From NCBI GenBank assembly GCA_031841125.1, contig CM063109.1, positions 71,120,914-71,184,913 on the forward strand: a stretch of DNA of 64,000 bases. Direction: 5' to 3'. Shown here piece by piece: positions 34,247 through 46,381 of this stretch. Position 1 is the first letter of the stretch. Each line of letters begins with the position of its first letter. Under the pieces are notes generated by a model. The model did not search any database and was not told the origin of the DNA. It saw only the letters and a list, made by a program, of their open reading frames with translations. A program made the position numbers and the translations under genes. This DNA is from Acanthococcus lagerstroemiae. Lineage: Eukaryota > Arthropoda > Insecta > Hemiptera > Eriococcidae.

Positions 34247-34520
34247 CGATTAGAAACCCACTTTCAAAGAAAATTTGTCCTAAATTTAATTGCATCATCA
34301 CCAAAAAACTGAATAAATTATAATACGTTCTACGGGTAAAATAAATTTTACTGGTTTCCCCCCCCCTCCTGAAGACTATTTGAAAGTACACATAATCACT
34401 CACTCATTTTCACCCGCCGTTAACACCCACGCAGGTGATTTTGCAGCGCACTCTAGAGCAGGTTTAAATCCCAATAATCGCGTTATGTATGTATGTACAT
34501 ACATATATGTACACACTAAT

Positions 34521-34812
34521 TTTGTGGCACGAAAATCTCAAAAACTATTGGATCAATTGACTCCAAATTTCGATATATTATGGAGCAGTACTTGAAATTG
34601 TGCCGTGAAGAGTTCGAAGACAATCGGTCGAGCCGTTCGTGAGTTTTGCTCAATTTAAGGACAAAATTTGTGGCACGAAAATCTCAGGAACTATTCAATC
34701 AATTGATTCCAAATTTTGGTAGATTATAGAGAAGTACTCGAAGTTGTGCAGGTAAAAGTTTGATGACAATCGGTCGAGTCCTTCATGAGTTTTCTCAATT
34801 TAAGGTCAGCAT
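34521..34812. repeat. Two-copy tandem repeat, 146-bp period
   Basis: Unit 1 (34521-34666) and unit 2 (34667-34812) both start TTTGTGGCACGAAAATCTCA and contain GACAATCGGTCGAG; they are diverged. Non-coding as far as visible. Confidence 0.85.
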
Positions 34813-35402
34813 AAGAAGCGCGAGGCGACAGGTACTCGATGCTTTTTTGGAATTTAACTGATACGAAATCTAATTCTGATAGCCGCGTACTTCTGTTGTA
34901 TTATATGTTTCGGCCTTAAACGTTGCGATTTCAAATCTATACGAACTCTCAGTTTTGATTGCCGGGTAGTTTTCTATTTTTATAATTACTATTCCTTGTC
35001 GAGAGTTGCGTTTTTTTAAACGTCAATGGCCTGAAACATTTCGGCCGAATAATCCGAGTGCTTTTCGGCCGAAGGGCGCGCACACACCAACCTCCCCGTA
35101 CGGGTGTGTCGTAAGCGTACAGAACAACGACTTGCAGTTTTACATTCCAACACCGCACCACCGACGGACGGAATAACGTTGCCGATACTTTCCGGAGAGT
35201 CTTTTCGGAAATCTTTAGAAAATATTTCCAGATAAGTTGCCTACATTATAAGCTTAGATAGTTCTCAGCGAGGAATGCGAGACTCCCCTTCAGCAGATTT
35301 TTTTTTCTCTATTCGCGTTCGCATTCGTACTGGGACTTGGGACAGGCCAATACATACACGCATCCCTATTGCATTGCTTTGCGGAATGTCCAATCCCTCT
35401 CC

Positions 35403-35675
35403 CAGTGGCGTAGCCAGGAGGGGGGGCGGGCGAATGACTCCCCCAAGGCGCCAAATTGAATGTAAAATATGCAAAAATGAGCAAATTTTCGCCTTTAAAA
35501 GACGTTTTCCCGAGGAAAACAAATTTCAAGTAGTGTAATTTTACCTTCATTTTTTATAAAATAGTCCTCTAATATCGACAATTTAAAAAAAAAAACTTTA
35601 GTTTTCAACTTTTTCTCCCTTGAAGATCTTACTTCGCCCCCCCCCACCCTTGGCAAAATCCTGGCTACGCTACTG
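35403..35675. mobile_element. hAT-type MITE with CAGTGGCGTAGCCAGGA ends
   Basis: 273 bp; ends CAGTGGCGTAGCCAGGA and TCCTGGCTACGCTACTG. Perfect 8-bp duplication CCCTCTCC at 35395-35402 and 35676-35683. Non-coding. Confidence 0.93.
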
Positions 35676-36704
35676 CCCTCTCCTTTCCTTTGTTTACATA
35701 CGCGTTTCGATTCGTAAAACATGTTTGACGAGCACGAAAAAATGGAAAAAGTGACGCAATTTTTGATTTTGAGATTTGGTTCCGTGTTAACAGCGCGTGA
35801 TTATGTAATATGTACCTACCTGATACTCGTTTTCGTATTCGATCATAAAAATCCGGATTCTCGTACAGATACCACAATAGTGGGAAGTTAACCAAAAGTA
35901 CCTATGCTGGTAGCCTTGCTTCTACATACAAAACGTGTAACAGTAGTGATCTTCTAACACCTTTGGCGTGTTATAAGAATCGTTTTTGAAAGAAAAATGG
36001 TTGAAATAATTTCAGCAATAGCATCGAGCTATCAGGATAAAAAAGAATTACCTCCATAGACATATTTTTAAAGAAATTACCTGAAATTGGAAATCGTGAT
36101 TTCTGATGTAGAAGAGTAGGGACGCTGAAATAATCCCCCCAGACGTTTCCAATGTGTTGAGCGTTACTTAGTTTGTGGTAGTGTGTTATACTAGCGCTAC
36201 CTAGGCAATTCGGACTGCAAGCGCGAAAGAGTCGCCCTCTACTACAATTTTAGGAACAAATTTTAGAAAAATTTATTCACCAGAATGTGACCTGCTAGGA
36301 AGAAAAAATGGACCTGAGCGCTATAAAATCATTTTTGTGATAATTGTTTTTGACTAACTTTTGGCCGCTTTTTCGCGTGGTGTTGTCGAAAAAATTCTAA
36401 AAAATTTTCCCAAATTGCTGCAGCTCTTCAAAGTTGAGTGTCTTATAACGTTATTAATTTTGTTTATTCGCTCTCCTGTAAAATTTACATTTTTGCGCTC
36501 AGGTCCCTTTCTTCCTGGCAGATCACAGACTAAAATAAAAATGGTCTCAATGGAAGGGAAATTTTATGTACTCTAAATTTTGTTCTATTCATTTTTTCGA
36601 TAAACGCTTTCGTTTTCATATTATTTTGAAATTTCTTCGTACGCCTGTAAATGAAATATTCCCTTTCATTAGGGTTTCAAGGGAAACGACAACAGCGCGC
36701 CACC

Positions 36705-37594
36705 CAGTGCTGCCAGGTGCAGCTCAAACGAGCTGAAACCAGCTCATTTCATGTACAGTCGCTCAATTTGCAGCTCTTTCAAAATTTGCAGCTCGGTGTC
36801 AGCTCTCTTTCAAAATTTGCAGCTCTGTTTCTTTTCTCTTTCCTGCTTTCCTCGAATCTCGAATTTTCGATTCTGCTAGATTCTGGTTCATTTTGTCGTT
36901 TCGTCTTTTTGCCAATTTTTGGACATCTTCAAATTCTCTCCCTCGATCCATAATTTTGCTGGTCATTTTCACCTTCTGTTTCAGTTTTTCTTGGATTTTT
37001 TTTTCTCTCTATTACCGCAAATAACTCTCTGTTCTTGGTACGGAAAACTTCAAGTCCTCTGGTGTAATGGTTCACTTGCATACTAAATTTTGTTTTCTCG
37101 TTGTGAAGTGCATCTTTAGTCATACATACAATTTCATAATCCATCTTCAATTTTCGGCATTGAAACCTCTTCAGACAACATTACTTATCATTTATGAACG
37201 TATGAAATGGACGAATTAGGTAATCTAATGATGGAACAATATTAATCATAAATAATTAATTATGGTTTATGAAAAAGAACTTCGAACTTCGGTGGAAATC
37301 CTGAAAATAGTGAAAGTAAAATAATATGAATGTGATATGTGAAAATGAAAATAGCCGCAGCGCCGCAGCACCCAGCCGATGAAATCGGTCAGCCAATTCA
37401 GCCCTCAACCATAATTGTCAGTGTCGTTAGTTAACTAACGTTCGGTTGTAAACCGCGCCGGGGCTTGTGGTCGGCTCGTTTTACGAAATGGCAGCTCATT
37501 CTTAGAAAAAATACGCGAAAACTCGTTTTTCTGAAATGTAGCTCAATTTTTATTTATGATCTACTCGATTCGAAATTTTCATCTGACAGCACTG
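36705..37594. mobile_element. hAT-type non-autonomous element with CAGTGCTG ends
   Basis: 890 bp; ends CAGTGCTGCCA and TGACAGCACTG. Perfect 8-bp duplication GCGCCACC at 36697-36704 and 37595-37602. Repeated GCAGCTC motifs lie near both ends. No intact transposase frame. Confidence 0.9.
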
Positions 37595-37726
37595 GCGCCA
37601 CCGCTTTGAGCAGCCCGAATGTGAACTTCTCAGTAGTGTTATGTATTCCGTATGTGTGCGATTTAAGTACGAACGCGGAAAACATGGAAAATAAAAATAC
37701 GTTTCAGTTATTCTGTTTGTAGGGTG

Positions 37727-38895
37727 TGCTAATTCACTTTCTTGTTTCTGTTGTCTGTAGTGCTTTCGGCTGTTACGCCATCTTCAGTGGAGTTCCCTAC
37801 CATTTTCTTTTTGTTGATCTTACATTATTTATATGTAGTAACGTGTAGTACCGTATGGTAAACCTGTTGGTGTGTGTTCCTATTGGTTGTCCGTGGTTAT
37901 GTAGTCTGTCCAATTGGGGAGTGAGTTATGTTACAATTTGAATAGGTTCTCGCTTTGGAAGTTAGCTGTTGTGTTTATTAGGTTGTTTTCTTTCGTTTTT
38001 ACCTTTATTATCTCTTTAGTTGTTCTTTCAATTTTCTTTTCCTCGTGTTATTTTCTATGTGTAGGATTATTCAGTATTTTTCTGTCAATCTGTAGTTGTT
38101 GTGTCCCTGGTCGTTGCAGTGTTCTTCAGAAAGTGATTTGTCATCCTTTAGCTTATGATTTCTCATGTTCTTTCATTCAGTTGTGAGTTTTCTGCCTGCT
38201 TCCCCTATGTACGAGTATGTCATGTCACAGTGTTCGGAGTCCAGTCGATGTACTTCGTTGCTGTAGTTTATGTCCTTTGTTTCTGTTTTGCCGTTGCTTC
38301 TTTATTTGATTAGGGGTGGTCTGTTTCTGATTCCGAGTTTTATTTTGTATTGCTTGACGGTTTTCAGTATTTTGTCTGTATGTGTCCCTGTGAATGGTAT
38401 CCCTCCTGTGTATTCGTCTGTTTTTGTGGCTGTGGGTTCAGTGTCTGTACTTTTTTGTTGTATTAATTTGTTAATTCAAGACCAGAAACTACCTCGACCT
38501 AACGATACAAATAAAAGACAACAAGAATACGGCACAAAATTTACAGAAAACCCACCCACATGGATGCAGTAATACCAAATGATTCATTCCATCGTCAAAA
38601 ACACAAAATGGCAGCGCTACACAACTATTGCCACGCAGCAATCGACATATTAAACAACCATAACCACCGAACAACAGAAATTAACAAAATCAAGCAGATA
38701 GCCATTAACAGCAAATACCAACCGCAAATAGTAGAGAATACTTAACAAATCTGGTGTACCATATAGTACTACACATTACTATAAATAATATAGGACCAAC
38801 GAAAAGCAAATTGTAGGGAACTCCACTGAAGATGGCGTAACAGCCGTAAGCGCTGTGGACAACAGAAACACAGAAGTGACTTAGCCTAACCTAAG
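37727..38895. mobile_element. Head-to-head Penelope-like element fragments
   Basis: Inverted ends of about 150 bp (AGGGAACTCCACTGAAGATG and TGGCGTAACAGCC at 38816-38850 and their complement at 37770-37805) flank two opposed coding fragments. Plus strand 38560-38745 matches the end of a Penelope-type reverse transcriptase (DAVIPNDSFHRQKHKMAAL, IKQIAINSKYQPQIVENT). Minus strand about 38420-38160 gives a GIY-YIG-type endonuclease segment (VYRLDSEHCDMTYSYIGEAG, then TRMKEH). Together they form the inverted arrangement typical of Penelope-like insertions. All frames are broken. Confidence 0.75.
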
Positions 38896-39783
38896 AATAA
38901 AATATTACCAAGTTCACTCACACGCTAACATGCACACTAAACGTTTCACCTAGAATTATTTCTCCAGTAATTTGATTCTGAAATATTCGTCGTTTTTATC
39001 GAACAGCAATTATTCAAAAGTGTATACACCGCGTGGACCCTTACCTCGATGAATAATGAAGTTGATAATTGATAACAATAACAATAAGTACATATTGTAT
39101 TAATGATAATAATGAAAGTAAATAGGTGATAATTTGAATTTCCGACTAACGCGAACATACGTCCGGATTGATTTCAGTTTATTCGTTGGTCCGTCTGTAG
39201 TTTAATTTTCCATTATTTTTATTCTTAAGCAACCGAGTGATATCGATGGTTCGATGTACATGGCCTGCCTGAAGACAAAAATGAAAGGACATACACGTCC
39301 GCAAATCACGGATGTACCACTGTTTGATGTAAATATTTAATCTTGTATGCGAGCTTAAATATACTCGAAAATTTGCGTCATACTTCATTCTTTGATGTGT
39401 GAACTTATCGTCGTTAGCATCACATTTTTTCTTTATTTCTTTTTCCTTTCTCCCCCTCCCCGCGTGGTCTTCCCTTTAAGAGGTGTCGCCTTGGGCGCAT
39501 AAAAGCGGTACGAAAATGAAAGATTTTGGGTTTTGGCTTCCTAATTCGAAATTGATTATTTTGTTTAAAGACGACCTAAGGTTCCAATGGTCGGGGATGA
39601 TAGCCACTTACGGTGGCTGGCGGTTTAAGCCTCCTGTTGTATCGTATTAATACGCACGACTTTGTGGGACAGGAACTTCAGACTTCGCGCACTTCTGTAC
39701 ATAGAGAGAGTATGAAGTGAACAGGCAGGCGCTCTGTGATGTTTAAGCGTGGTTTGGCATGATGTCGCCTAAACAGATATGGT
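38896..39783. other. Intergenic, nothing recognised
   Basis: No conserved reading frame or bounded repeat seen. Confidence 0.4.
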
Positions 39784-40050
39784 AAATCTAAGAGCTGTAG
39801 GAAAACCTGAGAGGTACGCCAGTCGATAGACGTCCCCCCCCCCTCTTAACACCACAACGACGGTGTGGATCTTCATTACGTACTACGGACGCAGAGGTGT
39901 ATGAGACGATTGGTAAAATGACACATGACCGTACTGACGCTAAAATGAATCGGTCGTGACAGGTCAGAAGAATCTGCGAGCAGATTATTTTCAAGAAAAC
40001 TAGGATCAAACAGAGTTCCGAGTAAGTCGATCTGGCCACTCCCAATTTTA
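39784..40050 (+). repeat. Relic of a BEL/Pao-like leader
   Basis: Diverged match, same orientation, to the BEL leader at 17930-18180: shared blocks include TATGAGAC, GTCAGAAGAATCTGC, CAGATTATTT and AGGATC in the same order. No neighbouring gag or LTR was recognised. Confidence 0.5.
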
Positions 40051-40574
40051 CTCTCACGCTAGATAGTCTTGAACTACCACACATTCTGGTTTCGTAGTCA
40101 TCTTTTGTGCTCGTGTCGGCCATTTTTGAAACGGTCGATACAAACAGATGATTAGGTTTGCGCCGAACATACTATTCTTTGGAATCATACGTGTTTCGCT
40201 TAGTTTAAGAAAACGCGACAATTTTCCACTTCACACGGCTATTATGTAATTCTCGACCTGCGAGCCTGTTTGTAACATGGGCGATCGTAAAACTTATCTC
40301 GACAGGTGAAACCGTCGACAAATTCAGACTCGGCGAACACCATGGCTTTTCATTCGTCGTTGTATAAGGCTGCAACTTTAACGGAAAATATTATCGTGTA
40401 TCCGGATCCACTCGCGTCGAATGATGAGATACTTGGGCGTAAAGCACGGGTTCTCCAATTCCACATTAGGCATTTCAATAAAATTCGACGAAAATCCGTT
40501 GAAAAGTGGGCGAGTCGCACTCTGCGCCACCGCCGCCGACGTCGTCACCGCCCAAGTTCGATGAACAGGATACG

Positions 40575-40806
40575 TTGACGCTGTTAAGCAAAAAAGACTT
40601 GAGCGACAAAATCTATTTTTTAAAAACCAACGAATAATGTTGGTTTACGACATAGCATTTACTGATGAGCTTTTTTCAACGTGGGTACACATTTTTGAAT
40701 CGGAGACCCAATTTTTGAAATTCTACAGTTCACACTCTTTCCAACGATACTAATAACTCATTTTGTCAACAAATGTCGCTTAAGTTCTTTTTGCTTAATA
40801 GCGTCC
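40575..40806. mobile_element. MITE with GGACGCT ends, copy E
   Basis: Left TTGACGCTGTTAAGCA and right TTGCTTAATAGCGTCC inverted ends; interior as in copy A. Confidence 0.8.
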
Positions 40807-41547
40807 ATTTTCCGGCCATACTTTACTCGTCTGCAATCAGAAAATTAAATATTATCAACGATCATCCAGTACGAATGGTTATTATCAGAGGCTATTCCTT
40901 GTTACTCGAAGATCTTCATTTACCCCTCTTCCTACATTGATCTGAATTAGCATTCAGAGGGGGAGAAAAAGAAAGAGAAATGCGGGCGAGGATTATATTT
41001 CCCCCCCCCACCCCCGTCACACACACACACATACAAACACCTTTAATAGGCGCGGGAGTAAGTACGAAGATACGAAAAAAAGAAAATAATACTAATACCT
41101 AATAATAAAAAAAAAAATAATAAAAAAAGATAGCATATTTGTACGGACGCGTACTAAAAAACCTACGATGATACAAATTCTGTCGATTGGCAACATCAGT
41201 ATCTAGTACCTACATAATAATATGTATTATTCGTAAATGCTATATGTAATATGTAGGTATACCTAGTAGGTACTTTATGTTACATACCTATGCGTCGTAC
41301 CAACGTAACTCGTGTGTTTTGCTGAGTGATCGACCGTGTTAGGTACTGTGGACGATGTGACGTGGTGGTGAGATGCCATCGTTTCTTAAAATCATCATTA
41401 TCGCCGTCAGTATCAACGTAAGAGTTAACCGCCGCCGCGTCACAGGTCACAGACTGTAGACGTAAAAAGATGAGAACGACGTGATGGGTTCATCGCTAGT
41501 ACCGCTTACGTTTACATTAACGTCAGGTTGGTCAGAGACAGCGTTCG
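40807..41547. other. Low-complexity flank of zinc-finger exon
   Basis: Contains poly-C/CA repeats near 41003-41035 and A-rich AATAAT repeats near 41070-41130. Presumably holds the 3' UTR of the minus-strand zinc-finger gene. Confidence 0.5.
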
Positions 41548-42856
41548 CTATTCGCAAGAAAATGTCGATGACAATCCGCCGCCACCAATGGTGTCAACGT
41601 TGACGTACGCCGTTCGATGACTGTTGACGATGTGAGCGCGTAATTTATACTTCGACACGTAGGTCTTGGAGCAGATGTTACACGAATAGAGTAACCTATG
41701 CTGCCAGTGCGTTTGCAAATGTTTAAAAAGACTGCTACTGGTGGCCAAATGTCTGCCGCAGACGTCGCACTCGTACGGCTTACTGTCGGTGTGCAGATAC
41801 GCGTGTCTCTTCACCTGCAACTTGGTGACGTACGCTTTGCCGCAAATACTGCACGCGAACCGCTTGTCGCCGGTGTGAATACGTTGGTGATTGATCAATG
41901 CGTTCCGACTAGACACCCTGCGTCCGCACATATCGCACGTGAAGTTTCGATTTTCGCCTGTATGCCGAAGTAGATGATTTTTGATCGTCGACTTGAGTGA
42001 AAAGCGGCGGCCGCAGTCGGCGCACTCGAACGAACGCGGATTCTCGTGCATAGTACGCCGGTGCTGCTTCAAGTAGGTGCCGCGCGTGAACTTGTTACCA
42101 CAGACGTCGCATTGGAACGGCTTAAAGCCGATATGGTTGTTCTTGTGCGTGCGCAGATCCATTTTCGAATTGAATCCTTTACCGCACTCGTCACAGTTAT
42201 AGGCGGACAAACCGTCATGCGCCAAACTATGAATTTTGATACCGAATCGGCTTCCGCACGAGTACTCGCACTTGTCACACCCGTATGTCGTGGTTTTACT
42301 TTTGGTCGCGTGTCTCCGCTTCACATGGCTTAGCAAATCGCATTCGCGCTTAAAGGACATCGCGCACTGCGAACATCCGTGCTCTCGCTTGTCCGAGTGC
42401 ACATACACGTGCTTCTCCATCATGTACTTGTGCGCAAATATTTTATTGCACAACGGACATTTGTGAGCTTTATGCTCGACTCGCGCGTGCTCCGCCAGTT
42501 CTTGTTCGTTCTTACATTCCGCGCCGCACTGTGCACACGTGTACGCTTCTCGCTCTTCACCTAGTCGAACATAAGGTGACGGCGGCTGCTCATTCTGCTC
42601 TCGCACAATACCACCAAGATGTAAAGCTATTATTTGTTGTTCTTGTTGTTGCTGTTGTTGTGGCGGCGAAAGTGGTGGCAATGGCGATGCCGGTGGTGGT
42701 GGTGATGATTCTGATCTAGCTTCTTGAAATTGATGAGGCTGTTGATGATCATAGTATTGCTTGTCGGCTTTGCGCTCCGTTTTAACCAGAATCAAATCCA
42801 AAAAGGTTTCGGTCGACATATCGGCGGAATCTTCCTTCTTCGACGACATCCACTCG
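41548..42856 (-). CDS. C2H2 zinc-finger protein, 11-finger terminal exon
   Basis: Likely nuclear DNA-binding transcription factor. The exon begins at 42856 after a clear acceptor (TTTATTTTCTAG) in phase 2 and ends at TAG 41548-41550. After SEWMSSKKEDSADMSTE comes a glutamine/proline-rich linker, then eleven C2H2 fingers from CAQCGAECKNEQELAEH to CNICSKTYVSKYKLRAH, with standard 12-residue spacing and several TGE/TGD-type linkers. The open frame continues upstream only through intron containing an AAT microsatellite (about 42910-42952). The N-terminal exon(s) were not found in the 7 kb of transposons upstream. Its finger count and C-terminal finger resemble the neighbouring ZAD gene, so the two are probably tandem duplicates, or alternative ends of one gene. 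Confidence 0.85.
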
Positions 42857-42909
42857 CTAGAAAATAAACGAAGGAAACAGTTAATAATGCCACGGCGATA
42901 ATGTGTTTT

Positions 42910-42912
42910 TAC

Positions 42913-42951
<39 letters not shown>

Positions 42952-42952
42952 G
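42910..42952. repeat. (AAT)n microsatellite
   Basis: About fourteen AAT units just upstream of the zinc-finger exon, inside the intron. Confidence 0.9.
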
Positions 42953-43014
42953 CCTTCATTAGCGCAGTTGTATAACATATTATTAGCTTAATGTTTAGTA
43001 AGTTATTGAGGGCG

Positions 43015-44400
43015 TCACCAGCCCCCTCGCGCCATACCCTGTCTACGGGCAAAGGCCTCTCTTAGCCTGTTCCACTCGTTCCTTTCCCATGCTACTCGGT
43101 GATATAATTTATTCTTCAAAAACTGGTCAAAATCGTCCCTCCAACGCGTTTTTTGCCTTCCCTTCCTTCTTTTGCCCGTGGGTTCCCAAAAGTAATTGTT
43201 TGTGTCCATCTGTTATTGTTCAGTCTCGCGACGTGGCCTGCCCAGTTCCATTTTTGTCGTCTGCGTGTGGTAATGATGTTATTGTTGATGGGCAGTTTGT
43301 TACGTATTGTTTTTGTCGGAACTTTGTCCCATCGCTTCAAATTAGGCGCATGGAACGTTCCATGCTGTTTTGTGTTACGGTTAGAAAGTTTTCGTGTTTG
43401 TTAGTAAATGTCCAAGTTTGTGATGCATAGGTGATCGATGTTAGAATGCTAGCGTTAAAGATACTACTTTTGAGAGAGTTGCTGTATTGTCCTTTGAAGA
43501 GGTATTTCAGGCTCCAGTATTTGTTCCAGGTTTGTGTGACTCTTCTGTTAATTTCTTTGTCCATTTTATCCTCCATGCTTATCACTTGGCCTAGGTATAC
43601 TGTTTCTTCCACCTTTTCGATTGTCTTGCCTCCCAGTTGGATGGAAGTTTCTTCCTGGTTGTTTGTAAGAAAGTTTGTTTTTTCGATGTTTTATTTCTAG
43701 GCCTGCTTCCCTTCCCCTCTCTTGAAGCTCGTTTGCCATTTCCGAAAGTTCTTTTTTGCTGTTAGAGATTAGAATCACGTCGTCCGCAAATCTTAAGTTG
43801 CTAAGAGTTTCGCCGTGAATGTTTACCCCCTTTTTTCCCCAATTTAGCCCCCTGAATACTTCCTCTAGCAAACAGTTAAAAAGAATAGGGGAGAGGGGGT
43901 CGCCTTGGCGGACTCCTTTTTCGATATTAAAAGTATGAGCCGTTAATGTCGGTACTACTCTCGCCTTAAGATTAGAGTACATATCCTCGATTATTTTTAC
44001 AAAGTTTACGAGTATTCCTTGTTTTCTTAGTGAGTGTAGAAGGAATCTGTGGTTGATCGAATCGAAAGCTTTGGTATAGTCTACCAGAAGTAGGTATAGG
44101 TCCTTTTGGAATTCATTTGATTTTTCTATTAGTTGGTTTATGACTTGTAGGTGGTCTATTGTTGAATATTGTTTTCGAAAGCCAGCCTGTTCTCTAGGTT
44201 GTCGCCAGATTAGAGTGTTTTTGATTCTGAGCTCGAGTGCTTTTGAAAAGATTTTTGCTATTGTGGGGCTTCAACTGATTGGTCTGTAGTTGGTGATTTT
44301 GTGTCTGTTGCCTTTTTTGAAAAGGAGGATAATGCCTGAGTGTTTCCATTCGTTTGGTACAGTTTGATTTTTTAGAATGTTGTTGAACAGATTGACCGAC
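43015..44400 (-). pseudogene. 5'-truncated RTE-like non-LTR retrotransposon
   Basis: Minus-strand fragments in order: reverse transcriptase (QAGFRKQYSTIDHLQV, TKAFDSI, GVRQGDPLSPILFN, LRFADDVILIS), then the characteristic C-terminal region (WAGHVARL, RRKGRQKTRWRDDF). The endonuclease part is missing and frameshifts split the frame at about 43700-43570 and 43340. The catalytic FADD is preserved. Dead copy. Confidence 0.85.
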
Positions 44401-45516
44401 ACGGTAAATCAAATCGTAATCGTGGTGCACGCAACCCAAGATTTCGGCCTGACGATGACGGAATCTTACATCCTCCCACTTTGGGAAAAGAGACACCGTC
44501 CACCGAGAATGACACCGGGATCTCTCCGCTTTCTTTCTTTTTTTTTTTATAATCAAAATCCTCCTCTAGGGTGATACCCTGCCGTGGTGAGGAGGCTTAA
44601 GCGTGAAAAAAGAAGAAGAAAAAGACTCTTTATAAGGTTATATATCATTAAAATCGAAACCAAAAGCACCTAAGAGCAGAGAAGGCAAACTCCGACAGAT
44701 AAACCCTGTTGAAAGCAATGACAGTATTTCTTTCCAGGAAATGTAGCTTTTCCAAATATTAATTACTGATGATGGCGTTCCAACAGGTAAATAATTTTTC
44801 CGGACGTAAAAAGCTCCCCATTCGAATGTCCGAGAGGGAGCTACTAGGGGGAGCATCATCATCAGAAAGTTTTAAAAAGAAAGGCGCAATCAAAATAGGA
44901 ACTTGGAATGTAAAAAGCTTGAATGGAGTTGGAAGATTAGAGAATCTTAAAAGAGAAATGAAGAGGCTCAACCTAGGAATAGTTGGAATAAGTGAAGTAA
45001 GGTAGAGAGAGGAGAATGATTTTTGGTCAGGAGATTTTAGAATAATAAATACAAAGGGAATAAAAGAGCAAGCGGAAGTCGGAATTCTTATGAATAAACA
45101 AATAGGAAATAAAGTTATACCTATATTATAAACAGAGTGAATGATTAATCTTGATAAAAATCAATATCAAACCCGTACTTACAACAATAATACAAGTGTA
45201 TATGCCTACTAATACTCACGAGGACGAAGAAATTGAGGAGGTATATGAAGAATTAGAAGGAATTATGATGCATGTTAGAGAGGAAGAGAATCTTATTATT
45301 ATGGGTGATTGGAATGCTAGGGTTGAGGAAGTAAAAGAAGGTAAATAGTTGGGGATTTTGGATTGGGAATGCGAAATTTAAAAGGAGAGCGTTTGATACA
45401 GTTTTGTGCGAGGTATTACTTAGTTACAGGAAATACTCAATTTAAAAATCATTCTAGAAGAAGGTATACATGGAAGAGTCCAGGTAAAACGAAGGCAGAT
45501 ATCAAATTGATTATAT

Positions 45517-45779
45517 TGTGGCGAAGGAAGATCGACACGTTTCGAGCAGCAGAACAGAAGTTCGATAACGAGAACGACAAGGAGTTTCAACAATAACGCC
45601 GAGATATATAAAGGCCGCTGGCCGACGCCGTACAGTCTGGTTTTGTATGCGATAAATGGTGCGTTTTCAAGCGATTTAGCGACTGTTCTCTGCGTTGTAT
45701 TAGTGTGTTAAATTAAAAGTTCTTTTTACGCGTTTCCGTGCGTTTTTCAGTGCGAATTCCGTTAGAATATCTCACTACA
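45517..45779 (+). repeat. Solo LTR, copy 1
   Basis: About 263 bp starting TGTGGCGAAGG and ending CTACA, with a TATA-like GAGATATATAAAGGCCGCT. It interrupts the RTE-like endonuclease/linker frame. A related copy is at 62639-62946. No internal region and no clear target duplication. Confidence 0.6.
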
Positions 45780-46381
45780 AAACAACGTTTTAGGAATCAA
45801 ATATTAGACTGTAAAACTTATCCGGGAGCCGATATTGACAGTGATCATAACTTGGTAGTAATGAAATGCAGGCTTAAATTAAAGAATCTTGGTAGAAAAG
45901 AAATCATGGATGAAGGAGGAAATCCGCAGAAAGGTGGATGAACGAAGAAAATATAAGAATGCAAAAGATAGGGAAGGTAGATTAGCTCATCAAAGGTTAA
46001 GGAATGGAATAAAGAGAGAGTGTAAGAAGGCAAAAGAGAGAATGGATGAAAGAAAAAAGTGATAAAATAGAAGAGTTTATGAATAAAAGACAAATAGACT
46101 TGGCCTATAGAAAAGTAAAAATGGAGTTTGGAGAAAGAAGGAAGAAACAAGTAATATAACAAATAAGGAGGGAGAGCCTATTTACACAGCTGAAGATTGT
46201 AACTATACCAAAAAAAGCAGGAGCAGGTAGATGTGAAAACGATTGAACAATTAGTCTTCTTTCGGATACATACAAAATATTAACTAGGATAATTTACAGG
46301 AGAATTGAGAATAGAATAGATGCAGAATTAGGAGATGATCAGTTTGGATTTAGAAAAAGTAGAGGTACTAAGGAAGCAGTC

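Noticed and set aside
34485..34515. TATG/TACA palindromic run as a regulatory hairpin
   Set aside because: It is simple-sequence microsatellite and pairs with itself trivially.
39788..40123. 111-codon minus-strand frame starting MADTSTKDD
   Set aside because: It overlaps the diverged BEL-leader relic on the opposite strand and shows no recognisable domain.
40306..40578. 90-codon plus-strand frame ending in an arginine-rich stretch
   Set aside because: No homology recognised, and it runs into the left end of a MITE copy; likely chance.
41003..41035. CRISPR-like or satellite array from repeated C and CA runs
   Set aside because: Simple homopolymer and dinucleotide repeats only; no spaced repeats, and the DNA is eukaryotic.
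42857..42978. N-terminal extension of the zinc-finger frame through an isoleucine run
   Set aside because: The isoleucines come from an AAT microsatellite upstream of a clear splice acceptor, so this is intron.
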